This document shows, piece after piece, positions 9,480 to 19,517 of a DNA stretch of 64,000 bases. The position numbers and the translations under genes were made by a program. Each line of letters begins with the position of its first letter. Within the stretch, counting starts at the first letter, position 1. The notes under the pieces were generated by a model that was given only the letters and a program-made list of their open reading frames with translations, had not been told where the DNA came from and ran no database searches. The DNA is from Kribbella amoyensis (GTDB lineage Bacteria > Actinomycetota > Actinomycetes > Propionibacteriales > Kribbellaceae), in assembly GCF_007828865.1 (NCBI RefSeq), contig NZ_VIVK01000001.1, positions 4,898,001 through 4,962,000 on the forward strand. The letters are read 5' to 3'.

Positions 9480-11009
9480 GTGTCCAACCCCATTGCCGCA
9501 GGCGGCGCCGTTGCCGCGATCAGGCCGCGGCACACCGTACCGGTCGCGCTCGCCGACCTCGCTGAAGCCGCGGGAGCCAAGGTTCCCGCGGCCATCGGTG
9601 CCGTCGCCGTGACCGGTGTCTCGCTCGACTCACGGTCGATCCTTCCGGGTGACCTGTACGCCGCGCTCCCGGGTGCCGTCACCCACGGAGCCGCGTTCGT
9701 CGCCGGTGCCGCGGCGTCCGGCGCGGTCGCGGTCCTGACCGATCCCGAGGGCGAGGAGCGGGCCCGGTCCGCCGGGCTGCCGGTCCTCGTGGTCGCCGAT
9801 CCCCGGCGCGTCCTCGGCGCGGTCGCGGCGAAGGTGTACGGCGAACCGACCAGCGAGCTCCACCTGCTCGGCGTCACCGGGACGAACGGCAAGACCACCA
9901 CGACGTTCCTGCTCGACTCCGTCCTGCGCGAACTCGGCAAGGCGGCGCTGGTCGGCACGATCGAGACCCGGATCGGCGACCAGGTCGTGAAGAGCGCGAT
10001 GACGACGCCGGAGGCGACCGACCTGCAGGCGCTGTTCGCGGTGATGCGCGAGCAGGCCGTCGGCTGGTGCGCGATGGAGGTGTCGAGCCACGCGCTCGCC
10101 AAGGGCCGGGTGGACGGCGCCCGGTACGCCGTGGCCGGGTTCACCAACCTGAGCCAGGACCACCTGGATTTCCACAAGACGTTCGAGGAGTACTTCGCCG
10201 CGAAGGCGTCGTTGTTCACCCCGCAGCGGTGTGATCTGGCCGTGGTGTCGATCGACGACGAGTACGGCCGCCGGCTGGCCGCGCAGACCGTCGTCCCGCT
10301 GGTCACCGTGTCGACGACCGGTGAAGCGGACTGGACCGTCACCGGTACGCACCAGTCGGAGCACGGCAGCACCGTGATCGACATCCAGGGTCCGGGGGAG
10401 ACGCTGACGGTCGAGATCGTGCTGCCCGGCGATTTCAACGTGGCCAACGCGCTGCTCGCGGTGGCGATGCTGCGGCAGCTCGACGTCCCGGCGGACAAGA
10501 TCGCCGCGGGGCTGCGGACCGCGCGGGTCCCCGGCCGGATGGAGACGTTCCTCGGCGCGGACGGGCTCGCCGTGATCGTCGACTTCGCGCACACCCCGGA
10601 CGCGGTCGAGCTGGCGTTGCGCGCCGCCCGCGGGACGACGAAGGGCCGGTTGTACGCCGTCGTCGGCTGCGGCGGCGACCGCGACCCGTGGAAGCGGCCC
10701 GCGATGGGCGCGGCCGCGGCCCGGACGGCCGACGCGGTGATCGTCACCGACGACAACCCACGCAGCGAGGACCCGGCGGCGATCCGCGCCGCCGCCCTCG
10801 AAGGAGCCCGGGCAGCGGTCCCGGCCGCGGACCTGCGCGAGGTCGGTGACCGGCGGGCGGCGATCCGGACCGCGATCGAGCTGGCCGGTCCGGGCGACAC
10901 CGTCGTCGTGCTGGGTAAAGGCCATGAGACAGGGCAGGACGTCGGCGGTGTGATCCACCCGTTCGACGATCGCGAGACCGTACGTGAGTTGCTGGAGGAG
11001 TCCCGGTGA
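9480..11009 (+). CDS. murE: UDP-MurNAc-tripeptide synthetase (diaminopimelate-adding)
   Basis: MurE adds the third stem residue to UDP-MurNAc-L-Ala-D-Glu. The ATP-binding motif GVTGTNGKTTTTFLL is present, as is DDNPRSEDP, whose DNPR signature marks enzymes that add diaminopimelate rather than lysine. The start is uncertain. GTG at 9480 (509 residues) gives the usual family length. GTG at 9411, which overlaps the ftsI stop as GTGA, and GTG at 9426 are in frame but have no visible ribosome binding site. The 3' end overlaps murF (GTGA), with GGAGGAG just upstream for the next gene. Confidence 0.95.
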   Translation: MSNPIAAGGAVAAIRPRHTVPVALADLAEAAGAKVPAAIGAVAVTGVSLDSRSILPGDLYAALPGAVTHGAAFVAGAAASGAVAVLTDPEGEERARSAGLPVLVVADPRRVLGAVAAKVYGEPTSELHLLGVTGTNGKTTTTFLLDSVLRELGKAALVGTIETRIGDQVVKSAMTTPEATDLQALFAVMREQAVGWCAMEVSSHALAKGRVDGARYAVAGFTNLSQDHLDFHKTFEEYFAAKASLFTPQRCDLAVVSIDDEYGRRLAAQTVVPLVTVSTTGEADWTVTGTHQSEHGSTVIDIQGPGETLTVEIVLPGDFNVANALLAVAMLRQLDVPADKIAAGLRTARVPGRMETFLGADGLAVIVDFAHTPDAVELALRAARGTTKGRLYAVVGCGGDRDPWKRPAMGAAAARTADAVIVTDDNPRSEDPAAIRAAALEGARAAVPAADLREVGDRRAAIRTAIELAGPGDTVVVLGKGHETGQDVGGVIHPFDDRETVRELLEESR

Positions 11010-12400
11010 TCGGAGTCAGTTGCGGCCAGATCGCCGCGGCCGTGGGCGGTGAGCTGGCCGGTGTCGAACCGGCCGCCGTCGTCGACGCCGCGGTGGTGCG
11101 GGATTCGCGCGAGATCGTCCCCGGGGGTCTGTTCGTCGCCCTCCCCGGGGAACACGTCGACGGGCACGACTTCGTCCCCGCGGTGACGGCGGCCGGTGCG
11201 ACCGTCTCGCTGACCACCCGGCCGGTCGACGGTTGTCCCTGCATCGTCGTCGCGGACACCCAGGCGGCGCTCGGCGAGCTGGCCCGGTTCGTGGTCGCGC
11301 AGCTGCCCGACCTGACCGTGATCGGGCTGACCGGGTCGCAGGGCAAGACCAGTACCAAGGACCTGATCGCCCAGCTGGTCCGCCCGTACGGCGCGACGGT
11401 GGCGCCGGAGGGCTCGTTCAACAACGAGCTCGGGCACCCGCTGACCGCGTTGCAGGCGGACCGCGAGACCCGGTTCCTGGTCGCCGAGATGGGTGCGCGG
11501 AACCGTGGCGACGTCGCCTACCTGTGCCGGATCACGCCGCCGAAGGTCGGCCTGGTGCTGAACGTCGGCCACTCCCACATCGGTAAGTTCGGCAGCCAGG
11601 ACGCGATCGCGCAGGCCAAGGGCGAGATGATCGAGAACGTCCGGCCCGGCGGGACCGCGATCCTGAACGCCGACGATCCCCGGGTCGTCGCGATGGCGAG
11701 CCGGACCGAGCAGCGGATCCTCACCTTCGGCGAGGCGGCGGGCGCCGACGTCCGGGCGTCCGACCTGGCCCTCGACGCCGAGGGGCGGCCGAGCTTCACC
11801 CTGCATGTCGGCGAATTCAGCAGCCGGATCCAGCTGCAGCTGATCGGCGAGCACCACGTCGCCAACGCGCTCGCCGCGGCCGCGGTCGCCCTCGCCGTCG
11901 GGCTGACCCCTGAGCAGCTCGCCGACGGGCTGAACTCGGCCGGCCGGATCTCGCAGGCGCGGATGGAGCTGATCGAGCGGTCCGACGGCGTGACCGTGAT
12001 CAACGACGCCTACAACGCCAACCCCGAGTCGATGCGGGCCGCCCTGAAGGCGCTGATCGCGATCGGCCGGGCCCGCGAGGCACGGACCTGGGCCGTCCTC
12101 GGCGAGATGCTCGAGCTCGGCGACACCAGCAGCGAAGAGCACGACGCGGTCGGCCGGCTCGCGGTCCGCCTCGACGTGAATCGGCTGATCGCGGTCGGCG
12201 AGGGCGCCAAACCGATCCACCTCGGCGCGTCCCTGGAGGGCTCGTGGGGCAACGAATCGGCGTACGTCCCCACCATCGACGAGGCGCTGGAACTGCTCCG
12301 CAAGGAGTTGCGCAGCGGTGACGTGGTCCTGGTGAAGTCGTCGAAGGCGGCGCGGCTGCGAAGTCTGGCCGACGCGCTGGTCGAGGAGGACGCGCAGTGA
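11006..12400 (+). CDS. murF: UDP-MurNAc-tripeptide--D-Ala-D-Ala ligase
   Basis: MurF completes the pentapeptide precursor by adding D-Ala-D-Ala. The 464-residue protein carries the Mur-ligase ATP motif GLTGSQGKTSTKDLI, the middle-domain segment FNNELGHPLT and the conserved NDAYNANPESMRAAL. The GTG start overlaps the murE stop (GTGA) behind GGAGGAG, and the murF stop overlaps the mraY start in the same way, so murE-murF-mraY look translationally coupled. Length and motifs are typical. Confidence 0.97.
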   Translation: MIGVSCGQIAAAVGGELAGVEPAAVVDAAVVRDSREIVPGGLFVALPGEHVDGHDFVPAVTAAGATVSLTTRPVDGCPCIVVADTQAALGELARFVVAQLPDLTVIGLTGSQGKTSTKDLIAQLVRPYGATVAPEGSFNNELGHPLTALQADRETRFLVAEMGARNRGDVAYLCRITPPKVGLVLNVGHSHIGKFGSQDAIAQAKGEMIENVRPGGTAILNADDPRVVAMASRTEQRILTFGEAAGADVRASDLALDAEGRPSFTLHVGEFSSRIQLQLIGEHHVANALAAAAVALAVGLTPEQLADGLNSAGRISQARMELIERSDGVTVINDAYNANPESMRAALKALIAIGRAREARTWAVLGEMLELGDTSSEEHDAVGRLAVRLDVNRLIAVGEGAKPIHLGASLEGSWGNESAYVPTIDEALELLRKELRSGDVVLVKSSKAARLRSLADALVEEDAQ

Positions 12401-13488
12401 TCTCGATCCTGTTCGCGGGCGCCGTGTCGATGGTGCTGACGCTGCTCGGTACCCGGCTGGCGATCAACGTGCTGGCCCGGCGCGGCTACGGCCAGGAGAT
12501 CCGCGACGACGGCCCGACCTCGCACCACACCAAACGCGGCACGCCGACGATGGGCGGCACCGTGTTCATCATGGCCACGATCATCGGGTACTTCGCGGCC
12601 AAGCTGTTCACCTGGGCGCTCGGCGGCGGGACCCCACCGAGCGCGTCGGCCCTGCTGGTGCTGTTCCTGTTCGCCGGGATGGGCGCGGTCGGCTTCCTGG
12701 ACGACTTCATCAAGATCTTCCGGCAGCGCAGCCTGGGCCTGCGGAGCAAGGCCAAGCTGGCCGGTCAGACGATGGTCGCGGTGGTCTTCGCGGTGCTCGC
12801 GCTGCAGTTCCCGGACGAGCGCGGCCAGAGCCCGGCGTCGCCGTTCATCTCGTTCATCCGCGACATCAACTGGCTGCACCTGTGGCCGGTGCTCGTGGTG
12901 ATCTGGATCCTGCTGCTGATCGCCGGCATGTCGAACGGCGTCAACCTGGCCGACGGCCTGGACGGGCTGGCCACCGGCGCGTCGATGATGGTGTTCGGCG
13001 CGTACACGCTGATCTGCATCTGGCAGTTCAACCAGAGCTGCGCGACCGCGCCGGGATCCAAGTGTTACGAGGTCCGCGATCCACTCGACCTGGCCGTGGT
13101 GGCCGCCGCCCTCACCGGGGCGTTGTTCGGCTTCCTGTGGTGGAACGCGTCGCCGGCGAAGATCTTCATGGGTGACACCGGGTCGCTGTCGCTGGGCGGC
13201 GCGGTGGCCGGCTTCGGCGTGATGACCCGGACCGAGCTGCTGGTGCTGCTGCTGGGCGGCCTGTTCGTCATCATCACCGCCTCGGTCATCCTCCAGGTCA
13301 GCTGGTTCAAGATCACCAAGCGGACCGGCGGAGTGGGTAAACGCCTGTTCCGGATGGCGCCGCTGCAGCACCACTTCGAGATGCTCGGCTGGGAACAGGT
13401 CAACGTCGTGATCCGGTTCTGGATCGTCTCGGGTCTGTGCGTCGCCACCGGCCTCGGTCTGTTCTACGCGGAATGGGTGGCCGGATGA
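12397..13488 (+). CDS. mraY: Phospho-MurNAc-pentapeptide translocase (lipid I synthase)
   Basis: MraY transfers phospho-MurNAc-pentapeptide to undecaprenyl phosphate in the membrane, making lipid I. The 363-residue protein is highly hydrophobic with about ten membrane segments. Hallmarks are FLDDFIK near residue 105, NGVNLADGLDGLATG near 180 and FMGDTGSLSLGG near 258, together with the HHTKRGTPTMGG loop near the N-terminus and PLQHHFEMLGW near the C-terminus. The GTG start overlaps the murF stop and the stop overlaps the murD ATG (ATGA). Confidence 0.98.
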   Translation: MISILFAGAVSMVLTLLGTRLAINVLARRGYGQEIRDDGPTSHHTKRGTPTMGGTVFIMATIIGYFAAKLFTWALGGGTPPSASALLVLFLFAGMGAVGFLDDFIKIFRQRSLGLRSKAKLAGQTMVAVVFAVLALQFPDERGQSPASPFISFIRDINWLHLWPVLVVIWILLLIAGMSNGVNLADGLDGLATGASMMVFGAYTLICIWQFNQSCATAPGSKCYEVRDPLDLAVVAAALTGALFGFLWWNASPAKIFMGDTGSLSLGGAVAGFGVMTRTELLVLLLGGLFVIITASVILQVSWFKITKRTGGVGKRLFRMAPLQHHFEMLGWEQVNVVIRFWIVSGLCVATGLGLFYAEWVAG

Positions 13489-14930
13489 GCCTCGAGACAC
13501 GGACCGCCGACGGCTGGGCGACGACCCGGTTCGTCGTGCTCGGTTTCGGCACCGCGGGCTACGCGTGCGCCGATTCGCTGCTGCAGGCGGGCGCGGAGTA
13601 CGTGGTGGTCCTGGACGACCGGGACAACGAGCAGTTGCGGGAGAAGGCGCAGATCCTCGAGACGCTCGGCGCGGAGCTCCGGCTCGGCCCGGGGAGTACG
13701 GCGGGGCTGCCCGAGGGGACCGAGGTCGTCGTCACCTCGCCCGGGATCCCGCCGTACGCCCCGTTGCTGGCCGCCGCGGCCGCCAGCGGGCTGCCGATCT
13801 GGAGCGAGATCGAGCTGGCCTGGCGGCTGCGTGACCCGGCGACCGCGGCCCCGTGGCTGTGCGTCACCGGGACCAACGGCAAGACCACCACGGTGCAGAT
13901 GCTGACCGCGATCCTGCAGGCCGCGGGCCACCGTGCCGTTGCCGCGGGCAACGTCGGGCTGCCGCTGCTGGAGGCGGTGATGGACCCCGAACCGTACGAC
14001 GTGATCGCGGTCGAGCTGTCGTCGTACCAGCTGCACTTCACCGACTCGATGTCGGCGCACTCGGCCGCCGTCCTCAACATCGCGCCCGACCACGTCGACT
14101 GGCACGGCTCGCTGGAGGCGTACGTCAAGGACAAGGGCCGGATCTACGAGAACTGCCAGGTAGCCTGCGTGTACAACGTCGCCGACCCGGCCACCGAGCA
14201 GCTGGTGATGGACGCGGAGGTGATCGAGGGCTGCCGCGCGATCGGCTTCACCCTCGGGACTCCCGGGATGTCGATGGTGGGCCTGGTCGACGAGCTGTTG
14301 GTGGACCGCGCATTCGTCGAGCAGCGGGCCTCGTCCGCGTTGGAGCTGGCCTCGATCGACGACGTCACGCCCCCTGCCCCGCACAACGTGGCCAACGCGC
14401 TCGCCGCTGCCGCGCTGGCAAGGGCGTTCGACGTCCCGGCGACCGCGGTCCGCGACGGGCTGCGCGGGTTCCGGCCGGACGCGCACCGGATCGCGCACGT
14501 CGCGGAAGTTGCCGGGGTCAACTACGTGGACGACTCGAAGGCGACGAACCCGCACGCGGCGCAGGCGTCCTTGCTCGCGTACGAGCACGTGGTGTGGATC
14601 GCCGGCGGCCAGGCGAAGGGGGCCACGTTCGACGACCTGGTCACGGCCGCCCGTGGCCGGTTGCGCGGCGTGGTCCTGCTCGGCCAGGACAAGCAGGTGA
14701 TCGCCGAAGCTCTTGCCCGACACGCGCCCGATGTCCCGGTGATCACTGTCGAGGCAACGGACACTGGTGCCATGCAGACCGTGGTGGGGGAGGCGACGAA
14801 GCTGGCACAGCAGGGCGACACCGTGCTGCTCGCGCCGGGCTGCGCGTCCTGGGACATGTTCGCCAACTACGGAGCCCGCGGAGACGCCTTCGCCGCAGCC
14901 GTCCACCGGCTGGGCGACGCCCAGGGGTGA
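13485..14930 (+). CDS. murD: UDP-MurNAc-L-alanine--D-glutamate ligase
   Basis: MurD adds D-glutamate to UDP-MurNAc-L-Ala. The 481-residue protein shows the N-terminal nucleotide-binding fold (VVLGFGTAGYACADSLLQAG), the ATP motif VTGTNGKTTTVQML near residue 126, ELSSYQLHF, and the C-terminal YVDDSKATNPHAA and LAPGCASWDMF. The ATG at 13485 overlaps the mraY stop. It ends 4 bp before the ftsW start. Confidence 0.97.
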   Translation: MSLETRTADGWATTRFVVLGFGTAGYACADSLLQAGAEYVVVLDDRDNEQLREKAQILETLGAELRLGPGSTAGLPEGTEVVVTSPGIPPYAPLLAAAAASGLPIWSEIELAWRLRDPATAAPWLCVTGTNGKTTTVQMLTAILQAAGHRAVAAGNVGLPLLEAVMDPEPYDVIAVELSSYQLHFTDSMSAHSAAVLNIAPDHVDWHGSLEAYVKDKGRIYENCQVACVYNVADPATEQLVMDAEVIEGCRAIGFTLGTPGMSMVGLVDELLVDRAFVEQRASSALELASIDDVTPPAPHNVANALAAAALARAFDVPATAVRDGLRGFRPDAHRIAHVAEVAGVNYVDDSKATNPHAAQASLLAYEHVVWIAGGQAKGATFDDLVTAARGRLRGVVLLGQDKQVIAEALARHAPDVPVITVEATDTGAMQTVVGEATKLAQQGDTVLLAPGCASWDMFANYGARGDAFAAAVHRLGDAQG

Positions 14931-14934
14931 TCGG

Positions 14935-16212
14935 GTGACCTCGATCGCGGACGGGCCGGAGCAGAAGACCAGTACCGAGCGCACCTGGCTCGTCGCGCTG
15001 CGCAACCTGCTGGACCGCCCGCTCACGTCGTACCACCTGGTGCTGGGCGCGACCGGGCTGCTGATGATCCTCGGCCTGCTGATGGTGCTGTCCGCGTCCA
15101 GCGTGCTGTCGTACAAGGTCAACCACGGCAACCAGTACGCGATCTTCTACCGGCAGCTGATCTGGGTCGGCGTCGGGCTGCCGATGGCCTACGTCGCGTC
15201 CCGGATGACGCCGCGGCACTTCCGGATGCTCGCGTACGTCGCGCTGCTCGGGTCGGTGTTCCTGCTCGTCCTCACCTACGTGCCGGCACTGGGCAAGAAC
15301 GTCAACGGCAACACGAACTGGCTGACCTTCGGCGGTCCGCTGCAGATCCAGCCGAGCGAGTTCGCCAAGCTGGCGCTGGTGATGTGGTGCGCGGACCTGT
15401 ACGCGCGCAAACAGAAGCTGCTCACCCAGTGGAAGCACCTGCTGGTCCCGATGGTCCCGGTCTGCGGTCTGGTGATCGCGCTGATCGTCGGCCAGCACGA
15501 CCTGGGCACGTCGCTGGTGCTGATGGCCGTGATGATCGGGATGATCTGGGTCGTCGGCGCGCCCACCCGGTTGTTCGTCGGCACGATGATCGTGGTCAGC
15601 GCGATCGCGGCGTACTTCGTCACCACCGCACAGCACCGGATGGACCGGGTCCAGTCGTTCATGAACCCGTTCGCCGACCCGGGCGGCGTCGGCTGGCAGG
15701 CGTACCACGCGTTCTACGCGCTCTCCACCGGTGGCTGGTGGGGTGTCGGGATCGGCAACAGCCGGCAGAAATGGGGCAACCTGCCCGAGGCGCACACCGA
15801 CTTCATCTTCGCGGTGATCGGTGAGGAGCTCGGGCTGATCGGCTCGCTCACCGTGCTCGGCCTGTTCCTCACCCTCGCCTACGCCGGGGTCCGGATCGCG
15901 ACCCGGACCACGGAGCCGTTCGTCCGGTACTGCGCGGCTGGGATCACCGTCTGGATCATGGCCCAGACGCTGGTCAACCTGGGCGCCGTGATCGGACTGC
16001 TACCGATCGTGGGGATCCCGCTGCCGCTTTTGTCGTACGGTGGGTCCGCACTGCTGCCGACCCTGATCGCGGTCGGCATGCTGCTGTCCTTCGCGAAGGC
16101 CGAGCCCGGCGCGCAGGCCGCCCTGAAGGAGACCCGGCGGCCGTTGTTCGGGTGGATGTCGTCGTGGCGTACGCCTGGCCCTACCGGCCGTGAGACCACG
16201 CGGGAGCGTTGA
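14935..16212 (+). CDS. ftsW: Septal peptidoglycan glycosyltransferase FtsW
   Basis: FtsW is the SEDS-family glycosyltransferase that polymerises lipid II at the septum with FtsI. The 425-residue protein has about ten membrane spans. Family motifs include GGPLQIQPSEFAKLAL, GQHDLGTSLVLM with the catalytic-site Asp, AHTDFIFAVIGEELG, and PLPLLSYGGSALL near the C-terminus. The start is GTG at 14935, behind AGGGGTGA. The stop TGA lies within TTGA at the murG boundary. The soluble C-terminal tail is short and basic. Confidence 0.97.
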   Translation: MTSIADGPEQKTSTERTWLVALRNLLDRPLTSYHLVLGATGLLMILGLLMVLSASSVLSYKVNHGNQYAIFYRQLIWVGVGLPMAYVASRMTPRHFRMLAYVALLGSVFLLVLTYVPALGKNVNGNTNWLTFGGPLQIQPSEFAKLALVMWCADLYARKQKLLTQWKHLLVPMVPVCGLVIALIVGQHDLGTSLVLMAVMIGMIWVVGAPTRLFVGTMIVVSAIAAYFVTTAQHRMDRVQSFMNPFADPGGVGWQAYHAFYALSTGGWWGVGIGNSRQKWGNLPEAHTDFIFAVIGEELGLIGSLTVLGLFLTLAYAGVRIATRTTEPFVRYCAAGITVWIMAQTLVNLGAVIGLLPIVGIPLPLLSYGGSALLPTLIAVGMLLSFAKAEPGAQAALKETRRPLFGWMSSWRTPGPTGRETTRER

Positions 16213-16217
16213 GAGCT

Positions 16218-17306
16218 GTGCCCAGCATCGTCCTGGCCGGTGGAGGTACCGCCGGCCACACCTCACCCCTGATCGCCACCGCCGACGCGCTGCGCCGGAT
16301 CGACCCGACGATCGAGATCGTCGCCGTCGGGACCGAGCGCGGCCTGGAGACCAAGGTCGTGCCCGAGGCCGGGTACCGGCTGGAGCTGATCCCGCCGGTC
16401 CCGCTGCCGCGCAAGCCGACGCCGGCCCTGTTCGCCGTCCCGGGCAAGATGCTCGCCTCGGTGAGCGCCGCCCGGAAGGTGCTCGACGAGGCCAAGGCCG
16501 ACGTCCTGGTCGGATTCGGCGGGTACGTCTCGACTCCGGCGTACGTCGCGGCCTGGCGGCGGAAGACGCCGATCGTCGTGCACGAGGGCAACGCGGTCCC
16601 GGGCATCGCGAACAAGTTCGCCGCGAAGTACTGCACCGAGCACGTCGCCGTGTCGTTCCCCGGGACCGACCTGCCGCACGCGTCGTACGTCGGGCTGCCG
16701 ATCCGCCGCGCCATCTCCACCCTCGACCGGGCCGCGGCCCGGGCCGAGGCGCGGCAGTTCTTCGGCCTCGACCCGGACGCCCCGACGCTGTTCGTGACCG
16801 GCGGATCACAGGGTGCGCAGCAGTTGAACGAGGCGTTCGCCGGTGCTGCCGCGGATCTGCAGGCGGCCGGGGTTCAGGTCTTGCACGCGATCGGCCCGAA
16901 GAACACGCTGGAGGTTCAGCAGACGGGGCCGTTGCCGTACGTGGTGCTGTCGTACGTCGACCGGATGGATCTCGCGTACGCGGCGGCCGACCTGGCGGTT
17001 TGCCGATCGGGGGCGAACACGGTGACCGAGGTCTCGGGGGTGGGCTTGCCTGCCATCTACGTGCCGCTGCCGCACGGCAACGGCGAGCAACGCCTGAACG
17101 CGAAACCGGTGGTCGACGCCGGCGGCGGCCTGCTGGTCGACAACGCCGAGGTGACGCCGGACTGGGTTCGCGCCACCGTGCCGCAACTTCTGCACGACCC
17201 GGTGCGTCTGTCCAGCATGTCCGCAGCAGCACAGGGCGTCATCCGTACAGATGCCGACGACCGGTTGGCGCAGATCGTCCTCGATGTGGTGAGGTCTGGT
17301 TCGTGA
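16218..17306 (+). CDS. murG: UDP-GlcNAc--lipid I GlcNAc transferase
   Basis: MurG adds GlcNAc to lipid I, giving lipid II, on the inner face of the membrane. The GT28 fold is evident: VLAGGGTAGHTSPLIATADAL at the N-terminus, VGFGGYVSTPAYVAA, VHEGNAVPGIANK, and the donor-site segment VTGGSQGAQQLNEAF. Two starts are possible: TTG at 16209, overlapping the ftsW stop, or GTG at 16218. I prefer GTG because the GGGAG motif at 16202-16206 is too close to the TTG. The stop overlaps the murC start (GTGA). Confidence 0.96.
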   Translation: MPSIVLAGGGTAGHTSPLIATADALRRIDPTIEIVAVGTERGLETKVVPEAGYRLELIPPVPLPRKPTPALFAVPGKMLASVSAARKVLDEAKADVLVGFGGYVSTPAYVAAWRRKTPIVVHEGNAVPGIANKFAAKYCTEHVAVSFPGTDLPHASYVGLPIRRAISTLDRAAARAEARQFFGLDPDAPTLFVTGGSQGAQQLNEAFAGAAADLQAAGVQVLHAIGPKNTLEVQQTGPLPYVVLSYVDRMDLAYAAADLAVCRSGANTVTEVSGVGLPAIYVPLPHGNGEQRLNAKPVVDAGGGLLVDNAEVTPDWVRATVPQLLHDPVRLSSMSAAAQGVIRTDADDRLAQIVLDVVRSGS

Positions 17307-18742
17307 TCGTCACCGCCCCTGAAACGACCCTGCCCGCCGAGAAGCTGGGCAGGGTCCACTTCGTCGGAATCGGCGGCGCCGGGATGTCCGGCATCGCCCG
17401 CATCATGGCCTCCCGCGGGATCGAGGTGTCCGGCTCGGACGCCAAGGACGGCAAGGTGCTGTCCGCACTCCGGGCCCTCGGCGCCACCTGCTGGGTCGGC
17501 CACGCCGCCGAGCACGTGCAGGACGTGGACACCGTGGTCGTCTCCACGGCCATCCGCGAGACGAACCCCGAGGTCGTCGCCGCCCAGGCCGCCGGGATCC
17601 CGATCCTGCCGCGCGCGGCCGCGCTCGCCTCGGTGATGGTGGGCCGCCGGACCCTGGCGGTCGCCGGGACGCACGGCAAGACCACGACCACCTCGATGCT
17701 GACCGTCGCGCTGCAGCACTGCGCGGCCGACCCGTCGTACGCGATCGGCGGCAACCTGAACGAGTCGGGCTCGAACGCCCACGACGGGACCGGTGACCTC
17801 TTCGTCGCCGAGGCGGACGAGTCGGACAAGTCGTTCCTGACGTACTCCCCGGTCGTGTCGATCGTCACGTCGGTCGAGCCGGACCACCTGGACAACTACG
17901 GCGACGAGGCGAGCTACCGGAAGGCCTTCGAGGACTTCTGCGGCCGCGTCCAGCCGGGTGGGTTCATGGTGATCTGCCACGACGACGCCGGCGCCCGGCA
18001 GCTGGCCGAGTACGCCCGCAAGCGTGGCCTCGACGTCCGGACGTACGGCGAGTCGGCGGACGCGGACCTGCGGGTCACCGAGATCACCGCGACCGGGGCC
18101 ACGCAGAGCTTCGTCCCGGTGTACCGGGGCCGCAAGCTGCCCGTGGTCCAGTTGCAGCAGGCGGGCAAGCACAACGCGCTGAACGCCTCGGCCGCGTTGA
18201 TGGTCGGGCTCGGGCTCGGGTTCTCCGCGGCCGACCTGGCCGAGGGGCTCGCGTCGTTCACCGGGACCGGCCGGCGGTTCGAGTTCAAGGGCCTCGAGGA
18301 CGGCGTCCGGGTGTTCGACTCGTACGCGCACCACCCGACCGAGCTCGCCGTGGACCTCACCGCGGCACGTCAGGTCGCGGGGGAGGGCCGCGTGATCGCG
18401 TGCTTCCAGCCGCACCTGTTCAGCCGGACCAGGATCTTCGCCGCGGAGTTCTCCGAGGCGCTGGCGCTGGCCGACGAGGTCGTGGTGATGGACGTGTTCG
18501 CGGCCCGCGAGGACCCCGAACCAGGGATCACCGGCGCCCTGATCGCGAACCACGTGCCGCTGAAGCCCGATCAGGTCCGGTTCGAGCCGTCCTGGTCCGC
18601 GGTACCGCGGGTGGTCGCCGATCTCGCCCTGCCGGGCGACCTGGTGGTCACCCTCGGGGCCGGTGACGTGACGTTGATCGGGCCCGAGGTGGTCGGGTTG
18701 CTGGCCGAGCGGGCCGCGGTGAACGCCGCCCTGATCGAGTGA
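17303..18742 (+). CDS. murC: UDP-MurNAc--L-alanine ligase
   Basis: MurC catalyses the first peptide-adding step of the wall precursor. The 479-residue protein has VHFVGIGGAGMSGIARIM at the N-terminus, the ATP motif VAGTHGKTTTTSML, EADESDKSFL and DSYAHHPTEL, all diagnostic of MurC. GTG at 17303 overlaps the murG stop. An in-frame extension upstream runs through murG in another frame and is not real. A 13-bp gap separates it from ftsQ. Confidence 0.97.
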   Translation: MIVTAPETTLPAEKLGRVHFVGIGGAGMSGIARIMASRGIEVSGSDAKDGKVLSALRALGATCWVGHAAEHVQDVDTVVVSTAIRETNPEVVAAQAAGIPILPRAAALASVMVGRRTLAVAGTHGKTTTTSMLTVALQHCAADPSYAIGGNLNESGSNAHDGTGDLFVAEADESDKSFLTYSPVVSIVTSVEPDHLDNYGDEASYRKAFEDFCGRVQPGGFMVICHDDAGARQLAEYARKRGLDVRTYGESADADLRVTEITATGATQSFVPVYRGRKLPVVQLQQAGKHNALNASAALMVGLGLGFSAADLAEGLASFTGTGRRFEFKGLEDGVRVFDSYAHHPTELAVDLTAARQVAGEGRVIACFQPHLFSRTRIFAAEFSEALALADEVVVMDVFAAREDPEPGITGALIANHVPLKPDQVRFEPSWSAVPRVVADLALPGDLVVTLGAGDVTLIGPEVVGLLAERAAVNAALIE

Positions 18743-18755
18743 GCCCGGGGCCGGA

Positions 18756-19517
18756 ATGAGTCAGCGCGGTGGGGGAGCGGACGCGAGCGGCGACCTGGCG
18801 AGGGCTCAGGAGCGGTTCGCGCGCCGGCAGCGGCTGGTGCGCTGGCGGGCCTGGCTGCCGTGGGCGATCGGCGGGTTCCTGCTGCTGGCCGGCGGGATCA
18901 CGGTGTGGCTGTTCTACTTCTCCTCGGCGCTGGCCGTCACAGGCGTCCGGGTGACCGGGGCCGAAACGGTGCCCACGGCAACGGTTACGCAAGTGGCCGA
19001 CGCGCCGCTGGGGACCCCGCTGGCCAAGGTCGACCTGAACGCGATCGCGGGCCGGGTCCGGACCATCCCGGCGGTGGCCGACGCCCAGGTGACCAGGGCG
19101 TGGCCGCACCAGCTGGTGATCGTGGTGACCGAGCGGGTCCCGGTGGTGGTGGTCACCGACGGCAGTTCGTACGAGCTGGTGGACGCGACCGGGGTCTCGT
19201 TCCGCAGTGTGCCGGAGCGGCCGGAGGGCCTGCCGGAGGCGCTGGTGGTGGGCTCGCGGCGCGATGTCACGATCCGTTCGGTGGTCACCGTGTCGGCCGC
19301 GTTGCCGGCCGGGCTGCGCTCCGAAGTACGGTCGATCTCGGCCAGCTCACCGGACTCGATCACCCTCAACCTCCCGTCCGGGGTGAGGGTCGTGTGGGGC
19401 AGCTCCGATGACAGCGCGCGCAAGGCCGAGGTACTCAGCGTGCTGATGCGGCGGGACGCGAAGGTGTACGACGTGTCGGCGCCCGATCTCCCTGTCACCA
19501 AAGGGGAAAAGAAGTAG
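18756..19517 (+). CDS. ftsQ: Divisome protein FtsQ
   Basis: FtsQ is a bitopic membrane protein linking early and late divisome components. The 253-residue protein has a charged cytoplasmic segment (residues 1-32), a membrane span near 33-55, and a POTRA domain starting at LAVTGVRVTGAETVPTATV. The FtsQ domain follows (ELVDATGVSFRSV). Position between murC and ftsZ is the classical one. A weak GGGGCCGGA precedes the ATG. Confidence 0.94.
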   Translation: MSQRGGGADASGDLARAQERFARRQRLVRWRAWLPWAIGGFLLLAGGITVWLFYFSSALAVTGVRVTGAETVPTATVTQVADAPLGTPLAKVDLNAIAGRVRTIPAVADAQVTRAWPHQLVIVVTERVPVVVVTDGSSYELVDATGVSFRSVPERPEGLPEALVVGSRRDVTIRSVVTVSAALPAGLRSEVRSISASSPDSITLNLPSGVRVVWGSSDDSARKAEVLSVLMRRDAKVYDVSAPDLPVTKGEKK